Shown here: one piece after another, positions 28,866 to 38,064 of the stretch
Numbering within the stretch: the stretch's first letter is position 1
How the letters are laid out: every line of letters begins with the position of its first letter
Source: Promineifilum sp.
GTDB lineage: Bacteria > Chloroflexota > Anaerolineae > Promineifilales > Promineifilaceae
DNA length: 64,000 bases
NCBI GenBank assembly: GCA_017983515.1
Contig: JAGOBF010000002.1
Coordinates: forward strand, 124,001 to 188,000
Direction: 5' to 3'
The notes under the pieces: model-generated
What the model was told of the DNA's origin: nothing
Databases searched by the model: none
What the model saw: the letters and a program-made list of their open reading frames with translations, nothing else
Position numbers and translations under genes: made by a program

Positions 28866-30110
28866 TTATGGCGATGGTCGGAAGATGCTCGGGTCTACCC
28901 GCCCAAAACCGGGGTCAACGCCAAAATAGTGGCTCAGGCTATAGTTTCTGACCGGGTCAATCAACTCGGCTGTCTGATCCTCGATCGTGCTCGGCGTATC
29001 GCCCAAATACCAGATGGCCGCGCCCTTAACTTGCGGATAAGCGGCATAGAGGCGGGCCGCCCAGCGGATATCGACCAAGGCCTGAGCCGGCGGCGGAACG
29101 GTGTTGTACGTCCAGCCCCATTCGGTGATCAGGACAGTCGGCCGCATCATACCGTTGCGGTCGCAGGCGTCGAAAAGAAACTGGAAGCGGCCGATCAGGT
29201 AGGGGTAAATCGCCCCGACGTCGTCGACGTCGTAACTGTATTCGTGCAGGGCGATGGCCAGTCGATCCTGGTTTTCGCCGGCCAACCGCAGGAATCTGAG
29301 CATCGACGGTGATTCCCAATCGGCCGGTTCCGGCTCGCCCGACGACCAACCGAAGGCCGCCCAGCGAAACCCGTCGTGCAGCGTCAATTGCGCCGTCTCA
29401 TAGGCGAAGTCGGCCAGCCACGCCGCGCGGTTCTTATCGACCTCGTTGACCGTTTCCACCCACACGTATTCGGGATCCAGTTCCGGCGGGAAGATGGCCT
29501 TGTGTTGCGCCCAATGGTAGGCCGCCGCCGCCTTGGGGTCGGCATCATAATTGGGCACGTTGTCCACGCCCGACACCCGCCGATAGACGAGCGTATGGGG
29601 CACGCCGCTCTTTTTCATCAGCTCCTGGGCGATGTAGAGGGGTTGGGCGTTATCGGTGCTCTTCAGGAAGAAAGGAACACCGGCCGCGTCAAGCTGGGTC
29701 ATCATGTCTACCAGGTCGGCCCACCGGCCGCGGTCTCCGGCATGGAAGCCAATCTTATTGAACGACAGCTTTAACCCTTGTGCCTGCAACTCTATCGCCT
29801 CGGCCGCGAAATCGATGGGCGCCTGCCCGGCCAAGACCAGCGGCGGTGGTAACGGCGGCGGCAGCGGTACAGTCGCGGCTCGAATCAGAGGGATAAAAGC
29901 GCGCGGAGGAAAGGTCAGGGTGTTAGGGTAGGGGTCGGACGAAGCGTCCTTGCCGGCCAGCCTCGACTGAGAAGCATAGCCCAAGGCGAAAACGCGGGTG
30001 GCGACTATAAGGCTACCCACTGCTAATGCCACGGCAATGAATAGTATGATCGACAGGACGGGCTTGCCCAGGATGCCGGACAGTTCCCTGTCGTGCTTCG
30101 CGTGCTTCAT
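28866..30110 (-). CDS. Membrane-anchored glycoside hydrolase-like protein (copy 2)
   Basis: From the ATG at 30110 the product is 414 residues, with one N-terminal membrane helix (about residues 15-40) and a short linker. The catalytic-domain pattern matches the downstream copy: the acid/base motif is WVETVNEVDKN (NEV in place of NEP) and the nucleophile motif is VLITEWGWTY. Shared blocks include NKIGFHAGDRG, PFFLKSTDNAQPL and KGAAIWYLG. A GTG at 30134 could extend it by 8 codons, but no ribosome site supports that. It is divergent from the ATP-grasp gene. The specific substrate is unknown. Confidence 0.76.
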   Translation of the reverse strand: MKHAKHDRELSGILGKPVLSIILFIAVALAVGSLIVATRVFALGYASQSRLAGKDASSDPYPNTLTFPPRAFIPLIRAATVPLPPPLPPPLVLAGQAPIDFAAEAIELQAQGLKLSFNKIGFHAGDRGRWADLVDMMTQLDAAGVPFFLKSTDNAQPLYIAQELMKKSGVPHTLVYRRVSGVDNVPNYDADPKAAAAYHWAQHKAIFPPELDPEYVWVETVNEVDKNRAAWLADFAYETAQLTLHDGFRWAAFGWSSGEPEPADWESPSMLRFLRLAGENQDRLAIALHEYSYDVDDVGAIYPYLIGRFQFLFDACDRNGMMRPTVLITEWGWTYNTVPPPAQALVDIRWAARLYAAYPQVKGAAIWYLGDTPSTIEDQTAELIDPVRNYSLSHYFGVDPGFGRVDPSIFRPSP

Positions 30111-30207
30111 CAAGGTGGCCCTACTATAGCGCACTTTGCATTAATGCGGTTCCTTGCAACGTTAAAATATCTGACGGCTCTCATCGACCTCTTGCGCATC
30201 TGTGGGC

Positions 30208-30213
30208 TATAAT
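30208..30213 (+). promoter_or_regulatory. -10 element of the ATP-grasp gene (leaderless)
   Basis: A perfect TATAAT lies 6 nt before the ATG at 30220. A weak -35 (TCGACC, 30184-30189) lies 18 nt upstream. There is no ribosome site. This is the clearest leaderless arrangement in the window and argues against the GTG at 30202. Confidence 0.6.
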
Positions 30214-30219
30214 CCGCTT

Positions 30220-31479
30220 ATGGAAAACGGAGGCGTGGCGGAACCCGGCATCATGTTGCTGACGACAGTTCGATCTTACCGGCTGGAAGCGTTTCGCGCC
30301 GCGGCCGAGAGACTGGGCGTCAGGATGATAACCGGCATCGATTTACCGGAACAACTGGCCGAGCAGTGGCCCGGCTCGCTGCCGTTGACATTCACCGACG
30401 TTGCCGAGTCTACCCGTAGGATCGTGGCTTACGCCGCCGAGGAGCCGCTATGCGCCATTCTTTCGGTTGATGACAGCGGTAGCCTGATCGCCGCCGCTGC
30501 ATCGGCCGCGCTGGGCCTGCCGCACAACAACCCCGCTGCGGCTGACGCGGCGCGCGATAAATCATTGATGAGGCGGTTGTTGCAGCGCGGTGGCGTGGCC
30601 GTGCCCTGGTTCCGGCAATACACGACAGCCGATGACCCGGCCGTCGTCGCCGCGCAAGCGCCCTATCCCTGCGTCATCAAGCCGGTCAATTTGAACGGCA
30701 GTCGCGGCGTCATGCGCGCCGATTCGCCGGCCGAACTTATCGCCGCCATTGGCCGCCTGACGCGCCTGCTCACCGCCGATACCGACGAAGATCGGCCTTA
30801 CCTGATTGAAGCTTATTTGCCCGGCATCGAGGTGGCGCTGGAGGGGATGCTGGATCAGGGACGCCTCACCGTCCTGGCTTTGTTTGACAAGCCCGACCCG
30901 CTGGAGGGGCCTTTTTTCGAAGAGACTATCTACGTCACGCCGTCGCGCTTGCCCCCATCCACGCAGACGGCCATCGAGGCGGCGACAGCCGCCGCGGCGC
31001 GGGCACTCGGACTGATCGCCGGGCCGATCCACGCCGAGTTGCGCGTGAACGACGAAGGGGTGTGGATCATCGAGATCGCCGGACGTTCTATCGGCGGGCT
31101 GTGCTCGCAGGTACTGCGGTTCGGGGTCGATGTCTCGCTTGAGGAGCTGCTCATCCGGCAAGCGGCTGGGCTGCCGCCGGGCGACGCCTCGCGCCGCGAC
31201 CGTGCCGCGGGCGTCATGATGATCCCCATTCCGGAGGCGGGATTGTTGCGCGCGGTGTCGGGTGTGGAGGAAGCCGCGGCCGTTCCCCTGGTCGAGAGCA
31301 TCGAGATCACCGCCCGCCTCAACTACCCTCTCGTGCCCCTGCCGGAGGGGGACAGTTATCTGGGCTTCATCTTCGCGCGAGGGGAGACGCCTGAAGCAGT
31401 GGAGGCCGCCTTGCGACAGGCGCACGCTTGCCTCCGTTTCGAGGTAGATGCTCTGCTGCCGGTCTTTATCAATCTCTAG
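30220..31479 (+). CDS. Orphan ATP-grasp ligase
   Basis: The 419-residue protein has the ATP-grasp fold: an N-terminal Rossmann-like preATP domain, a nucleotide lid with CVIKPVNLNGSRGVMRA, and metal-binding residues in AELRVNDEGVWIIEIAGRSIGG. Such enzymes join a carboxylate, through an acyl phosphate, to an amine or thiol. The closest general look is the carbamoyl-phosphate-synthase-like or amino-acid ligase group. It has no biosynthetic neighbour, lying between a glycosidase-like gene and sucB, so the product is unknown. An in-frame GTG at 30202 lies before the -10 element and is unlikely to be used. Confidence 0.85.
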   Translation: MENGGVAEPGIMLLTTVRSYRLEAFRAAAERLGVRMITGIDLPEQLAEQWPGSLPLTFTDVAESTRRIVAYAAEEPLCAILSVDDSGSLIAAAASAALGLPHNNPAAADAARDKSLMRRLLQRGGVAVPWFRQYTTADDPAVVAAQAPYPCVIKPVNLNGSRGVMRADSPAELIAAIGRLTRLLTADTDEDRPYLIEAYLPGIEVALEGMLDQGRLTVLALFDKPDPLEGPFFEETIYVTPSRLPPSTQTAIEAATAAAARALGLIAGPIHAELRVNDEGVWIIEIAGRSIGGLCSQVLRFGVDVSLEELLIRQAAGLPPGDASRRDRAAGVMMIPIPEAGLLRAVSGVEEAAAVPLVESIEITARLNYPLVPLPEGDSYLGFIFARGETPEAVEAALRQAHACLRFEVDALLPVFINL

Positions 31480-31514
31480 ACTTGCGGATCGGACGGCCCA
31501 TTGCTGGCTGCCTC

Positions 31515-32771
31515 TCACCCATCGAGCAGTAACGCCTCGGGCTCTTCGACCAACTGTTTCACTCGCACCAGGAACTGCACCGCCTCGCGGCCGTCAACGA
31601 TGCGATGATCATAGCTCAGGGCGACGTACATCATGGGACGGATGACGATCTCGCCGTCACGGGCGACCGGCCGATCCTGGATGTTGTGCAACCCCAGGAT
31701 ACCGACCTGTGGCGGATTCAGGATGGGCGTGCTCAGCATGGAGCCGAAGACGCCGCCGTTGGTGATGGTGAATGTGCCGCCGCGCAAGTCTTCCAGCGAG
31801 AGTGTGCCGTCGCGGGATTTCGTGGCGTAGTCGCGTACTTCGCTTTCGATGGTGGCAAAAGACTTGCGGTCGGCATCGCGAATCACCGGTACCACCAGTC
31901 CTTCTTCCGCCCCGACGGCAATTCCGATGTCGTAATAATGTTTCAGGATGATTTCGTCACCCTGAATCTCGCCGTTTAGCCGGGGGAAGGCTTTCAGCGC
32001 GCCAACGCAGGCCTTTACGAAAAAGGACGTGAAGCCCAGCTTCACGCCGTGTTGGTTGACGAACGACTCTTGCCGGCGGCGGCGCAGATCCATGACCGCG
32101 CTCATATCGATCTCGTTGAACGTCGTCAGGATGGCGGCCGTCTGCTGGGCTTCTACCAAACGTTGGGCGATGGTGCGTCGCCGGCGCGACATGCGCTGCC
32201 GCTCCTCCCGTTCGTCGGATTGGCGGGGCGGCGGCGCGAGAGCAGGGGTGGAAGAAGCAGGCTTTGGTTCTAACGCGGCCGGTTCCGTTATCTTTTCCGG
32301 TTGGACCTGAGGTTCGACGCGCGCGGCGATGTCCTGCCGGGTGACGCGTCCGCCCGCTCCGCTACCGTCTATGTGCGCCAGATCAACCCCCTCGGCCTCA
32401 GCCATGCGCCGTGCGACCGGCGTCGCTTTGCTCTTGCTCGTCTCGCCTGCGTGTGCCGGCGCGGCGGCCGTTGCTTGCGGCGTGGTCTCGACCGGAGTGG
32501 GCTGGGGCTTGGCCTCCGTCTCGGCCGCCGCGCCGTTGCCATCGATGGCCCCCAGCACGTCGCCGATCTTCACGTCGCTGCCGGTGGTTTGGGTGATGGT
32601 AGTGATCACGCCGGCCATCGTCGCTCCGACTTCCACGTCAACCTTGTCGGTCTCCAGCTCGACGACGACGTCGCCCACCTTCACCGAATCGCCGACCTTC
32701 ACCCGCCACTCGCCGACTGTCGCTTCGACGATGGATTCACCCAATTCGGGCACAGTGATTTCCGTTGTCAT
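31515..32771 (-). CDS. sucB: 2-oxoglutarate dehydrogenase E2 (dihydrolipoyl succinyltransferase)
   Basis: E2 transfers the succinyl group from E1 to CoA through a swinging lipoyl arm. The 418-residue protein has a lipoyl domain with K43 in LETDKVDVE, an Ala/Pro-rich linker, an E3-binding domain (about 120-155, [16 protein letters not shown]) and a catalytic domain ending in [17 protein letters not shown], with the catalytic His. It follows sucA with a one-base overlap (TGATG), so the two are translationally coupled. The E3 gene (lpd) is not in the window. Confidence 0.95.
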   Translation of the reverse strand: MTTEITVPELGESIVEATVGEWRVKVGDSVKVGDVVVELETDKVDVEVGATMAGVITTITQTTGSDVKIGDVLGAIDGNGAAAETEAKPQPTPVETTPQATAAAPAHAGETSKSKATPVARRMAEAEGVDLAHIDGSGAGGRVTRQDIAARVEPQVQPEKITEPAALEPKPASSTPALAPPPRQSDEREERQRMSRRRRTIAQRLVEAQQTAAILTTFNEIDMSAVMDLRRRRQESFVNQHGVKLGFTSFFVKACVGALKAFPRLNGEIQGDEIILKHYYDIGIAVGAEEGLVVPVIRDADRKSFATIESEVRDYATKSRDGTLSLEDLRGGTFTITNGGVFGSMLSTPILNPPQVGILGLHNIQDRPVARDGEIVIRPMMYVALSYDHRIVDGREAVQFLVRVKQLVEEPEALLLDG

Positions 32772-35560
32772 CAGGGGGTAACCTCCTCAAGAAGTTCGTA
32801 GGCTCGGTCGATCAGGGTTGCCTGGCCCAGGACGTGCATGCCCATCGAGCCTTCGGCCGGGGCGGCGCGGCGAGGCCGGGCGATGAGTCGGAGAGGCAGA
32901 GCGCCGTCAAGGAGATGCCGTACGCGCTGGTGAATGGTGTCCCACGCCCCGGCGTTGGCTGGTTCCTCTTGTAGCCACACGACTTCCGTCGCATTGGGAT
33001 AGGAGGCGATCACGTTGCCGAGCAGATGGGTCTCCAGGGGATACAATTGTTCGACGCGCACCAGGGCCAGTTCGTCCCGTTCGGCGCGACGCGTATCGCT
33101 GATCATGTCGATATAGATCTTGCCGCTGCACAAGATAATGCGGCGCACTGCACTGCGGTCGGCCGAGGCCTGCGGGTCGTCGATGATCGGCTGCCATTGC
33201 CCTTCGGCCAGGTCGCGCAACGACGAAAAAACTTTCGGATTGCGCAGCAAACTCTTGGGCGTCATGACGATGAGCGGCAACGGATCGACTGTCAGAAGGG
33301 CCGCCTGACGACGCAACAGGTGGAAATATTGGGCCGCGGTGCTGGCATTGGCGATGCGGATGTTCGTCTCGGCCGCTGATTGCAGGAAGCGCTCCAGACG
33401 GCCGGTTGAGTGATCCGGCCCTTGACCTTCATAGCCGTGCGGCAGCAGTAGAACCAGAGAGGAGGCCAGCTCCCACTTGGCGTTGCCGGAGGTCACGTAC
33501 TCATCAATGATGGCCTGGGCGGTATTGATGAAGTCGCCGTACTGGGCTTCCCAAATGACCAATCGTTCCGGAGCCTGGATGCTGTAGCCGTACTCAAAGC
33601 CGATGGATCCGGCCTCGGACAGTGGGCTGTTGCGTACTTCAAACGCGGCTTGGGCCTGGGGGATGTGTTGCAGAGGAATATAGATCGCGCTGGTCGATTC
33701 GTCGCGTAACACCGCATGACGCTGGCTGAACGTGCCGCGTTCAACGTCCTCGCCGGTCAGGCGGATAGGAATGCCCTCCGTCAGGATCGATGCGAAGGCC
33801 AGCGCTTCGGCCGTGCTCCAATCGACTGTGGCGGCATCTGGGTCGGCAAATAGATCATGGCGGCGCTCAAAAGTGCGCGCCAGCTTTTTGCTCATGGTGA
33901 AGTTTTCAGGCAGACGCAGCAATTCCTTGTTGAGTGCAACCAACAAGTCGGCCGGCAGAGTAGTCTGTACGCCGCGCGCCGCGCCGCCCGGCGGGGGCGG
34001 CAACTGTGGCTCGAGGGCCGCGGCCGGCTCCGATGGCAGTGACTGATAGATCTCGTTGAGCGTGTCCAGTTGCTGCTGGAACAGCTGGTCACTTCGCTCC
34101 GGGCTGATAACGCCCCGTTCAACCAGGGTGGATGCCCACAATTTGCGGGTGGTGGGGTGTCCGTCGATGCGCTTATACATCTGTGGATGGGTGAATCGCG
34201 GCTCATCGCCTTCGTTGTGGCCGTAGCGTCGGTAACCTACCAGGTCGATCACGAAGTCGGTATGGAATTTCTGCCGGTAGGCCGACGCCAGACGAGCGAC
34301 TTCGACACAGGCTTCGGGATCGTCGGCATTCACGTGGACGATGGGCATCTTGAAGCCCTTGGCCAAGTCGCTGGCATATAACATGCTGCGGCTCTCCCAC
34401 TGCGAGGTGGTGAAGCCGACCTGGTTATTGGCGATGATGTGGATCGTTCCGCCGACGCGATAACCGCGCAAACGCTGCAGATTGAGCGTCTCGGCGACGA
34501 TGCCCTGTCCCGGGAAGGCGGCATCACCGTGGATCACGACGGGCAATATGGCACGCGGATCGAAGTAGGGCCGCCCTGGCTTGTCGGCCGTCGTGCCGGC
34601 GGCCCGCGCCATGCCGGCGATGATCGGGTTGACGTGCTCCAGGTGGCTGGGATTGGGAGGCATGATGACGACCAGATCCACCGGATTGTTGCCGTTGAGC
34701 GAACGACTGGCTCCGGCGTGATACTTCACGTCCCCCGTCCAGCCCAGATAGTCGCGCGCCGCATGCTCATCCCCGGCCGTGTCCCGAAACTCCTGCAAAA
34801 TTTCGGCGTAGGACTTGTTGAGGATATGGGCCAGCACGTTCAGGCGGCCGCGATGGGCCATACCGATCAGGATAGTATAGATGCCCGCGTCCACCGATTC
34901 GCCCAGGATAATGTCCAGCATCGGCACCATCATGTCCAGACCTTCGACGGAGAAGCGCGTCTTGCCGGGGAATATGCGATGCAGAAAGTGCTCGAACGCC
35001 TCCACCTTCGTCAACTGTTCGAGCAGCCGCACAGGATCGAGTGGATCGTTGGGCGGCCGGAAGCGCCGGGTTTCGGCCGCTTCGCGCAGCCAGGCACGTT
35101 CGTCAGGCAGGCGAAGATGATCGTAGTCGTAGCCAATGGACGACGAGTAGATTTCTCTTAGCTTGCGAATGGCTTCATAGGCGTTGGCGGCATTGGCAGC
35201 GCTGCCTCCGATCAACGAGGCGGGCAAGGCACGCAGATCGTCGTCACGGATGCCATGCGCGGACGGATGGAGCGATGGCTCGCCCGGCGGGTTTGCCAGA
35301 TCGAGGGGGTCGATCTTGCTTGCCAGGTGACCGTACTCGCGAATGGCCATCGCCAAGTTGATTGCGCCCATCACCTTGTCGGTCTCGGCGGCAACGGTCG
35401 GCGTCGCCGAGACGTGGCCGTTGCCTTCCTCAGGAGGCTGCCATCCCTGAAAGGCCGCGCGCGTCGCCGCATCGACGCTTTGGGGATCGTTGCGGTAGTG
35501 TTCGTAAAGTTCGAGTATGTAACCGGCGTTCGGCCCGTGAAACTCACGCCAAAAATCCAT
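32771..35560 (-). CDS. sucA: 2-oxoglutarate dehydrogenase E1
   Basis: E1 decarboxylates 2-oxoglutarate using thiamine diphosphate in the TCA cycle. The product opens with [20 protein letters not shown], the usual E1o start that docks to the complex. It contains [10 protein letters not shown], the diphosphate-binding [25 protein letters not shown], and a C-terminal transketolase-like domain. About 929 residues is normal. Upstream in-frame Met codons to 35596 exist, but the ATG at 35560 fits the family and has TAATAT 7 nt before it, suggesting a leaderless mRNA. The neighbouring SOS operon ends with a terminator at 35606-35633. Confidence 0.95.
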   Translation of the reverse strand: MDFWREFHGPNAGYILELYEHYRNDPQSVDAATRAAFQGWQPPEEGNGHVSATPTVAAETDKVMGAINLAMAIREYGHLASKIDPLDLANPPGEPSLHPSAHGIRDDDLRALPASLIGGSAANAANAYEAIRKLREIYSSSIGYDYDHLRLPDERAWLREAAETRRFRPPNDPLDPVRLLEQLTKVEAFEHFLHRIFPGKTRFSVEGLDMMVPMLDIILGESVDAGIYTILIGMAHRGRLNVLAHILNKSYAEILQEFRDTAGDEHAARDYLGWTGDVKYHAGASRSLNGNNPVDLVVIMPPNPSHLEHVNPIIAGMARAAGTTADKPGRPYFDPRAILPVVIHGDAAFPGQGIVAETLNLQRLRGYRVGGTIHIIANNQVGFTTSQWESRSMLYASDLAKGFKMPIVHVNADDPEACVEVARLASAYRQKFHTDFVIDLVGYRRYGHNEGDEPRFTHPQMYKRIDGHPTTRKLWASTLVERGVISPERSDQLFQQQLDTLNEIYQSLPSEPAAALEPQLPPPPGGAARGVQTTLPADLLVALNKELLRLPENFTMSKKLARTFERRHDLFADPDAATVDWSTAEALAFASILTEGIPIRLTGEDVERGTFSQRHAVLRDESTSAIYIPLQHIPQAQAAFEVRNSPLSEAGSIGFEYGYSIQAPERLVIWEAQYGDFINTAQAIIDEYVTSGNAKWELASSLVLLLPHGYEGQGPDHSTGRLERFLQSAAETNIRIANASTAAQYFHLLRRQAALLTVDPLPLIVMTPKSLLRNPKVFSSLRDLAEGQWQPIIDDPQASADRSAVRRIILCSGKIYIDMISDTRRAERDELALVRVEQLYPLETHLLGNVIASYPNATEVVWLQEEPANAGAWDTIHQRVRHLLDGALPLRLIARPRRAAPAEGSMGMHVLGQATLIDRAYELLEEVTP

Positions 35561-35567
35561 AGCGGCT

Positions 35568-35573
35568 ATATTA
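35568..35573 (-). promoter_or_regulatory. Possible -10 element of sucAB (leaderless)
   Basis: TAATAT on the minus strand ends 7 nt before the ATG at 35560, and no ribosome site is present. The hexamer matches the consensus at 4 of 6 positions. Confidence 0.4.
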
Positions 35574-35605
35574 ACAGGTTTTGCGATGCTGATCATCCCG
35601 TAACT

Positions 35606-35633
35606 GAAAAAGCCACCTGCTATCAGGTGGCTT
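35606..35633 (-). terminator. Intrinsic terminator of the ftsK-like operon
   Basis: On the minus strand AAGCCACCTG and CAGGTGGCTT form a perfect 10-bp stem with a 4-nt loop, followed by a run of five T. It separates the 75-residue protein gene from sucA. Confidence 0.85.
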
Positions 35634-35665
35634 GCGATGGTTATTCTCCGACTGTAGAAATTGGG

Positions 35666-35893
35666 TTAGGCCGTGCTCAGGCCAACCCAAAAATGATGCG
35701 GCAGCACGGTTCGGGCGCGCTGCACCTTTACGGAGCCGACATTTACCTCTTCCTCGGCGAAGGCGGCCGAATTTACCAGGCATAAGTCAGGCATAGCACC
35801 ATATTTCTGACGATAATAGTCGACTGCGCGTTGGACTTTTTCATCCAGCGTCCGGCGAGCATCGGCATCGAGCCACAACATTCCGGTTCTCAT
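35666..35893 (-). CDS. Small protein after the FtsK-like gene (75 aa)
   Basis: An ATG at 35893 has GGAGG 6 nt upstream, so the start is well supported; the frame remains open upstream but without a site. The 75-residue product is mostly charged helix (ARRTLDEKVQRAVDYYRQKY) followed by MPDLCLVNSAAF and a Val-rich tail. There is no membrane segment. I do not recognise the family. It lies 43 nt after the FtsK-like gene and before a strong terminator, so the two form an operon with a LexA-type box upstream. It may be a partner or adaptor of the ATPase. Confidence 0.75.
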   Translation of the reverse strand: MRTGMLWLDADARRTLDEKVQRAVDYYRQKYGAMPDLCLVNSAAFAEEEVNVGSVKVQRARTVLPHHFWVGLSTA

Positions 35894-35936
35894 GGTTTGC
35901 CTCCATTGGCTTGATTCAATTCGGTCATGTCTCACT

Positions 35937-37169
35937 CTAAAAGGGAAGTTTCTCCGAAGGATCCTCTCCGGAATCCGGTCGATTTGTATCCAGTTCGATG
36001 TCGCCATCGTGCATCGTAAATATCCGCGAAGCGGGGGAAGCCTTGGCCGGCTTGTCCTTAATCCGCAGTCGAGTGCTATAGGGTTGGGCCAGCAGGACGG
36101 GCCGTGCTGAGCGATTCAGTTCGGTCAATTGATGGTGAAGCTCATAATCACTTAAATAGGCGGCCTGAAAGTAGGTTACGTCTTCTCCGGCAACCGCCAG
36201 AAAATCACCTTCACCATAGAGGAGAGTGGCTTTCTCCAGCGGTATTCCAGCAACGCGGCGAGCCACTAACGGGTCACCAAGCCGGCCGACCAGTCGCATC
36301 GTGAGGCTGGCTTTCAGCGTCGAATCCAGCAAGGGCGAATCCGGCCGGTCGGCGGCCAAGACAAGGTGTATCCCCGCCTGCGCTCCATACTGCAATAACC
36401 GATACAAATCGTTCTTGCCTTCGCCGACGCCGCCTTCCAGATAGGCGACCACGTGATCCAGGAGGATAACAATGCGCGGCAACGTCATTCGCTCGCGACG
36501 ACGATAGGTCATCTCCTCGGCCAGGAAGTGAATCAGCGAGGCACATGCCTCCATTCCGAATGCCGGATCGGTCAGCATGGGGGGCAGATAACCTAGGGGG
36601 AGGAGTGGAAAGTCCGTTGCATTGAGCCTTTTTGTGCCATCCCACGACGGATCTAGTATCTGTAATTGGCATTGAGCCTGGCGGCTGGTCAGCGCCAACG
36701 CCGTGGCGATTGTTCGGAGCAGGGAGGTCTTGCCGGCTCCCACTTCCCCGGCGATCAAGACGTGGCCGTGCCGATGACCGGAAAAACTTAGTAAAACAGA
36801 CTGCCCCTCTTCATCCACGCCGATGGGAATGGACATGGGTGACAGGGAAGATGTTTCCGCCATCAGCCTGAAAAGCGGCACTGGAGCATCATCGGGCCGG
36901 GGGACTTGCAGGCGCCATCGACCATCATCCCGCGTGAGACCCACGTCGCCCACACCGAGAGCCGATCCGAGATCGCGCTTCAACCCCAGTATTCTTTCCA
37001 GCCCGGCCGCGATTTGGGTTTGCAGATCGAAACTCACCAGGCGCGAGCGCACCAAGCCACCGGTGATAGTGGCCGGCACCCGATGGTGATTCAGCACACG
37101 ATTGATTTGCTGCGATTGCACATCAAGTTGATGTCTCAATCGGGCCTCTGATGGAGATTCTTGTTCCAT
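35937..37169 (-). CDS. Soluble, shortened FtsK/SpoIIIE-type ATPase, probable SOS gene
   Basis: The 410-residue protein resembles the motor part of FtsK: an alpha-like domain (about 20-90, ITGGLVRSRLVSFDLQ), then a RecA-like domain with Walker A GEVGAGKT (141-148), Walker B RIVILLDHVVAYL (about 226-238) and LAADRPDSPLL. It has no membrane helices and no gamma winged-helix domain, so it cannot be a septal FtsK. The Walker B end reads LLDHV where FtsK has a D-E pair. A near-perfect LexA-type box (37193-37206) lies 24 nt upstream. With the 75-residue gene it forms a two-gene operon. A role in DNA repair or DNA pumping under stress is an inference. Confidence 0.8.
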   Translation of the reverse strand: MEQESPSEARLRHQLDVQSQQINRVLNHHRVPATITGGLVRSRLVSFDLQTQIAAGLERILGLKRDLGSALGVGDVGLTRDDGRWRLQVPRPDDAPVPLFRLMAETSSLSPMSIPIGVDEEGQSVLLSFSGHRHGHVLIAGEVGAGKTSLLRTIATALALTSRQAQCQLQILDPSWDGTKRLNATDFPLLPLGYLPPMLTDPAFGMEACASLIHFLAEEMTYRRRERMTLPRIVILLDHVVAYLEGGVGEGKNDLYRLLQYGAQAGIHLVLAADRPDSPLLDSTLKASLTMRLVGRLGDPLVARRVAGIPLEKATLLYGEGDFLAVAGEDVTYFQAAYLSDYELHHQLTELNRSARPVLLAQPYSTRLRIKDKPAKASPASRIFTMHDGDIELDTNRPDSGEDPSEKLPF

Positions 37170-37192
37170 TCCGAATTCTTTTGCTGCCGATA

Positions 37193-37206
37193 CGAACGAA
37201 TGTTCT
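37193..37206. promoter_or_regulatory. Near-perfect LexA (SOS) box upstream of the ftsK-like operon
   Basis: CGAACGAATGTTCT matches CGAAC-N4-GTTCG at 9 of 10 fixed positions. It lies 24 nt before the ATG of the FtsK-like gene, right beside lexA, whose own promoter has a perfect copy. Confidence 0.65.
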
Positions 37207-37216
37207 AATTGGAACG

Positions 37217-37247
37217 AAAAAAAGAGACGGCCGAAAGGACCGCCTCT
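37217..37247 (-). terminator. Intrinsic terminator of lexA
   Basis: On the minus strand AGAGGCGGTCC pairs with GGCCGTCTCT around a TTTC loop (one bulge and one mismatch) and is followed by seven T. It isolates lexA from the ftsK-like gene, which therefore needs its own promoter. Confidence 0.85.
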
Positions 37248-37262
37248 GTTTACTGAAATCTG

Positions 37263-37955
37263 TTAGGGTGTTTGCCGCAGCACCATCAATACGCGCCCTT
37301 GAATCTGGACTTCCGATGGGTCGACGTAGATGGCGTCCATCGTCGGATTGGCTGGTTGAAGTCGTATCTGATGGCCCTCGTTATAGAAATGCTTGAGGGT
37401 CGTGGTATCGTTGCGCAGCCAGACGGCAACCATATCGCCGTTGCGGGCCTCATACTGCGGCTTCATGATGACGATGTCGCCATCGTTGACCATCGCATCG
37501 ATCATCGAATCCCCACGGACGCGCAGTGCGAACAGGCCTTCGGGCTTTTCGGAGAGCATAGCGCGGCTAAGTTCAACCGCGTCTTCCTCGTCATAAGTGC
37601 CGAAGGTGTCGTTGCCAGTCATTACCGGCTTGCCGGCGACAATATCGCCCGCCAGAGGAATTTTGATCAATCGCTCAACAGCATTGCGGACGGCGGCCGT
37701 CGCCTGATTGACCGAGCTGGAAAACGCACCTGCCTTCTGGGTCAGGCGCAAACCACGCGAAACGTCTGGATCGCGGTCGAGATATCCTTTTTCTTCCAGC
37801 TTGCCGAGATTATAATTGACGACAGACGTGGAGTTGATACCGACGGCCTTGCCGATTTCGCGAATCGTGGGTGGGCGGCCGTTCTCGTCCATATAGCCCC
37901 GCGTGAATTGCAGGATTTTTTGTTGCCGACTGGATAAGGGCTTTTCGGTCATCAT
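37263..37955 (-). CDS. lexA: LexA repressor
   Basis: LexA represses DNA-damage genes and cleaves itself when stimulated by RecA-DNA filaments. The 230-residue product has a winged-helix DNA-binding domain (about 8-72, with PPTIREIGKAVGINSTSVV), the cleavage site A107-G108 in DIVAGKP, and the Ser150/Lys188 dyad in VRGDSMI and TTTLKHF. About 10-30 residues longer than common LexA proteins because of a longer linker. AGGAG stands 7 nt before the ATG. Its promoter holds a perfect SOS box, so it is autoregulated. Confidence 0.96.
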   Translation of the reverse strand: MMTEKPLSSRQQKILQFTRGYMDENGRPPTIREIGKAVGINSTSVVNYNLGKLEEKGYLDRDPDVSRGLRLTQKAGAFSSSVNQATAAVRNAVERLIKIPLAGDIVAGKPVMTGNDTFGTYDEEDAVELSRAMLSEKPEGLFALRVRGDSMIDAMVNDGDIVIMKPQYEARNGDMVAVWLRNDTTTLKHFYNEGHQIRLQPANPTMDAIYVDPSEVQIQGRVLMVLRQTP

Positions 37956-38021
37956 TTACTGCTCCTGATGTAAACCAGTGACGGCACCCAACAAATGCAG
38001 GGAAACCGCTCATTTGTTCTG

Positions 38022-38051
38022 AGTATAACACGAACACTTGTTCGCTGTCAA
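38022..38051 (-). promoter_or_regulatory. lexA promoter with the SOS box in the spacer
   Basis: On the minus strand a perfect TTGACA (38046-38051) and TATACT (38022-38027) are separated by 18 nt. The LexA box at 38031-38044 fills the spacer, so bound LexA would block RNA polymerase directly. Confidence 0.85.
38031..38044. promoter_or_regulatory. Perfect LexA (SOS) box
   Basis: CGAACACTTGTTCG is an exact CGAAC-N4-GTTCG palindrome, the LexA site type known from Bacillus and Mycobacterium. It lies in the lexA promoter and 20 nt upstream of the divergent gamma-glutamyltransferase ATG, which it might also affect. Confidence 0.9.
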
Positions 38052-38064
38052 TAGCGATTTAATT

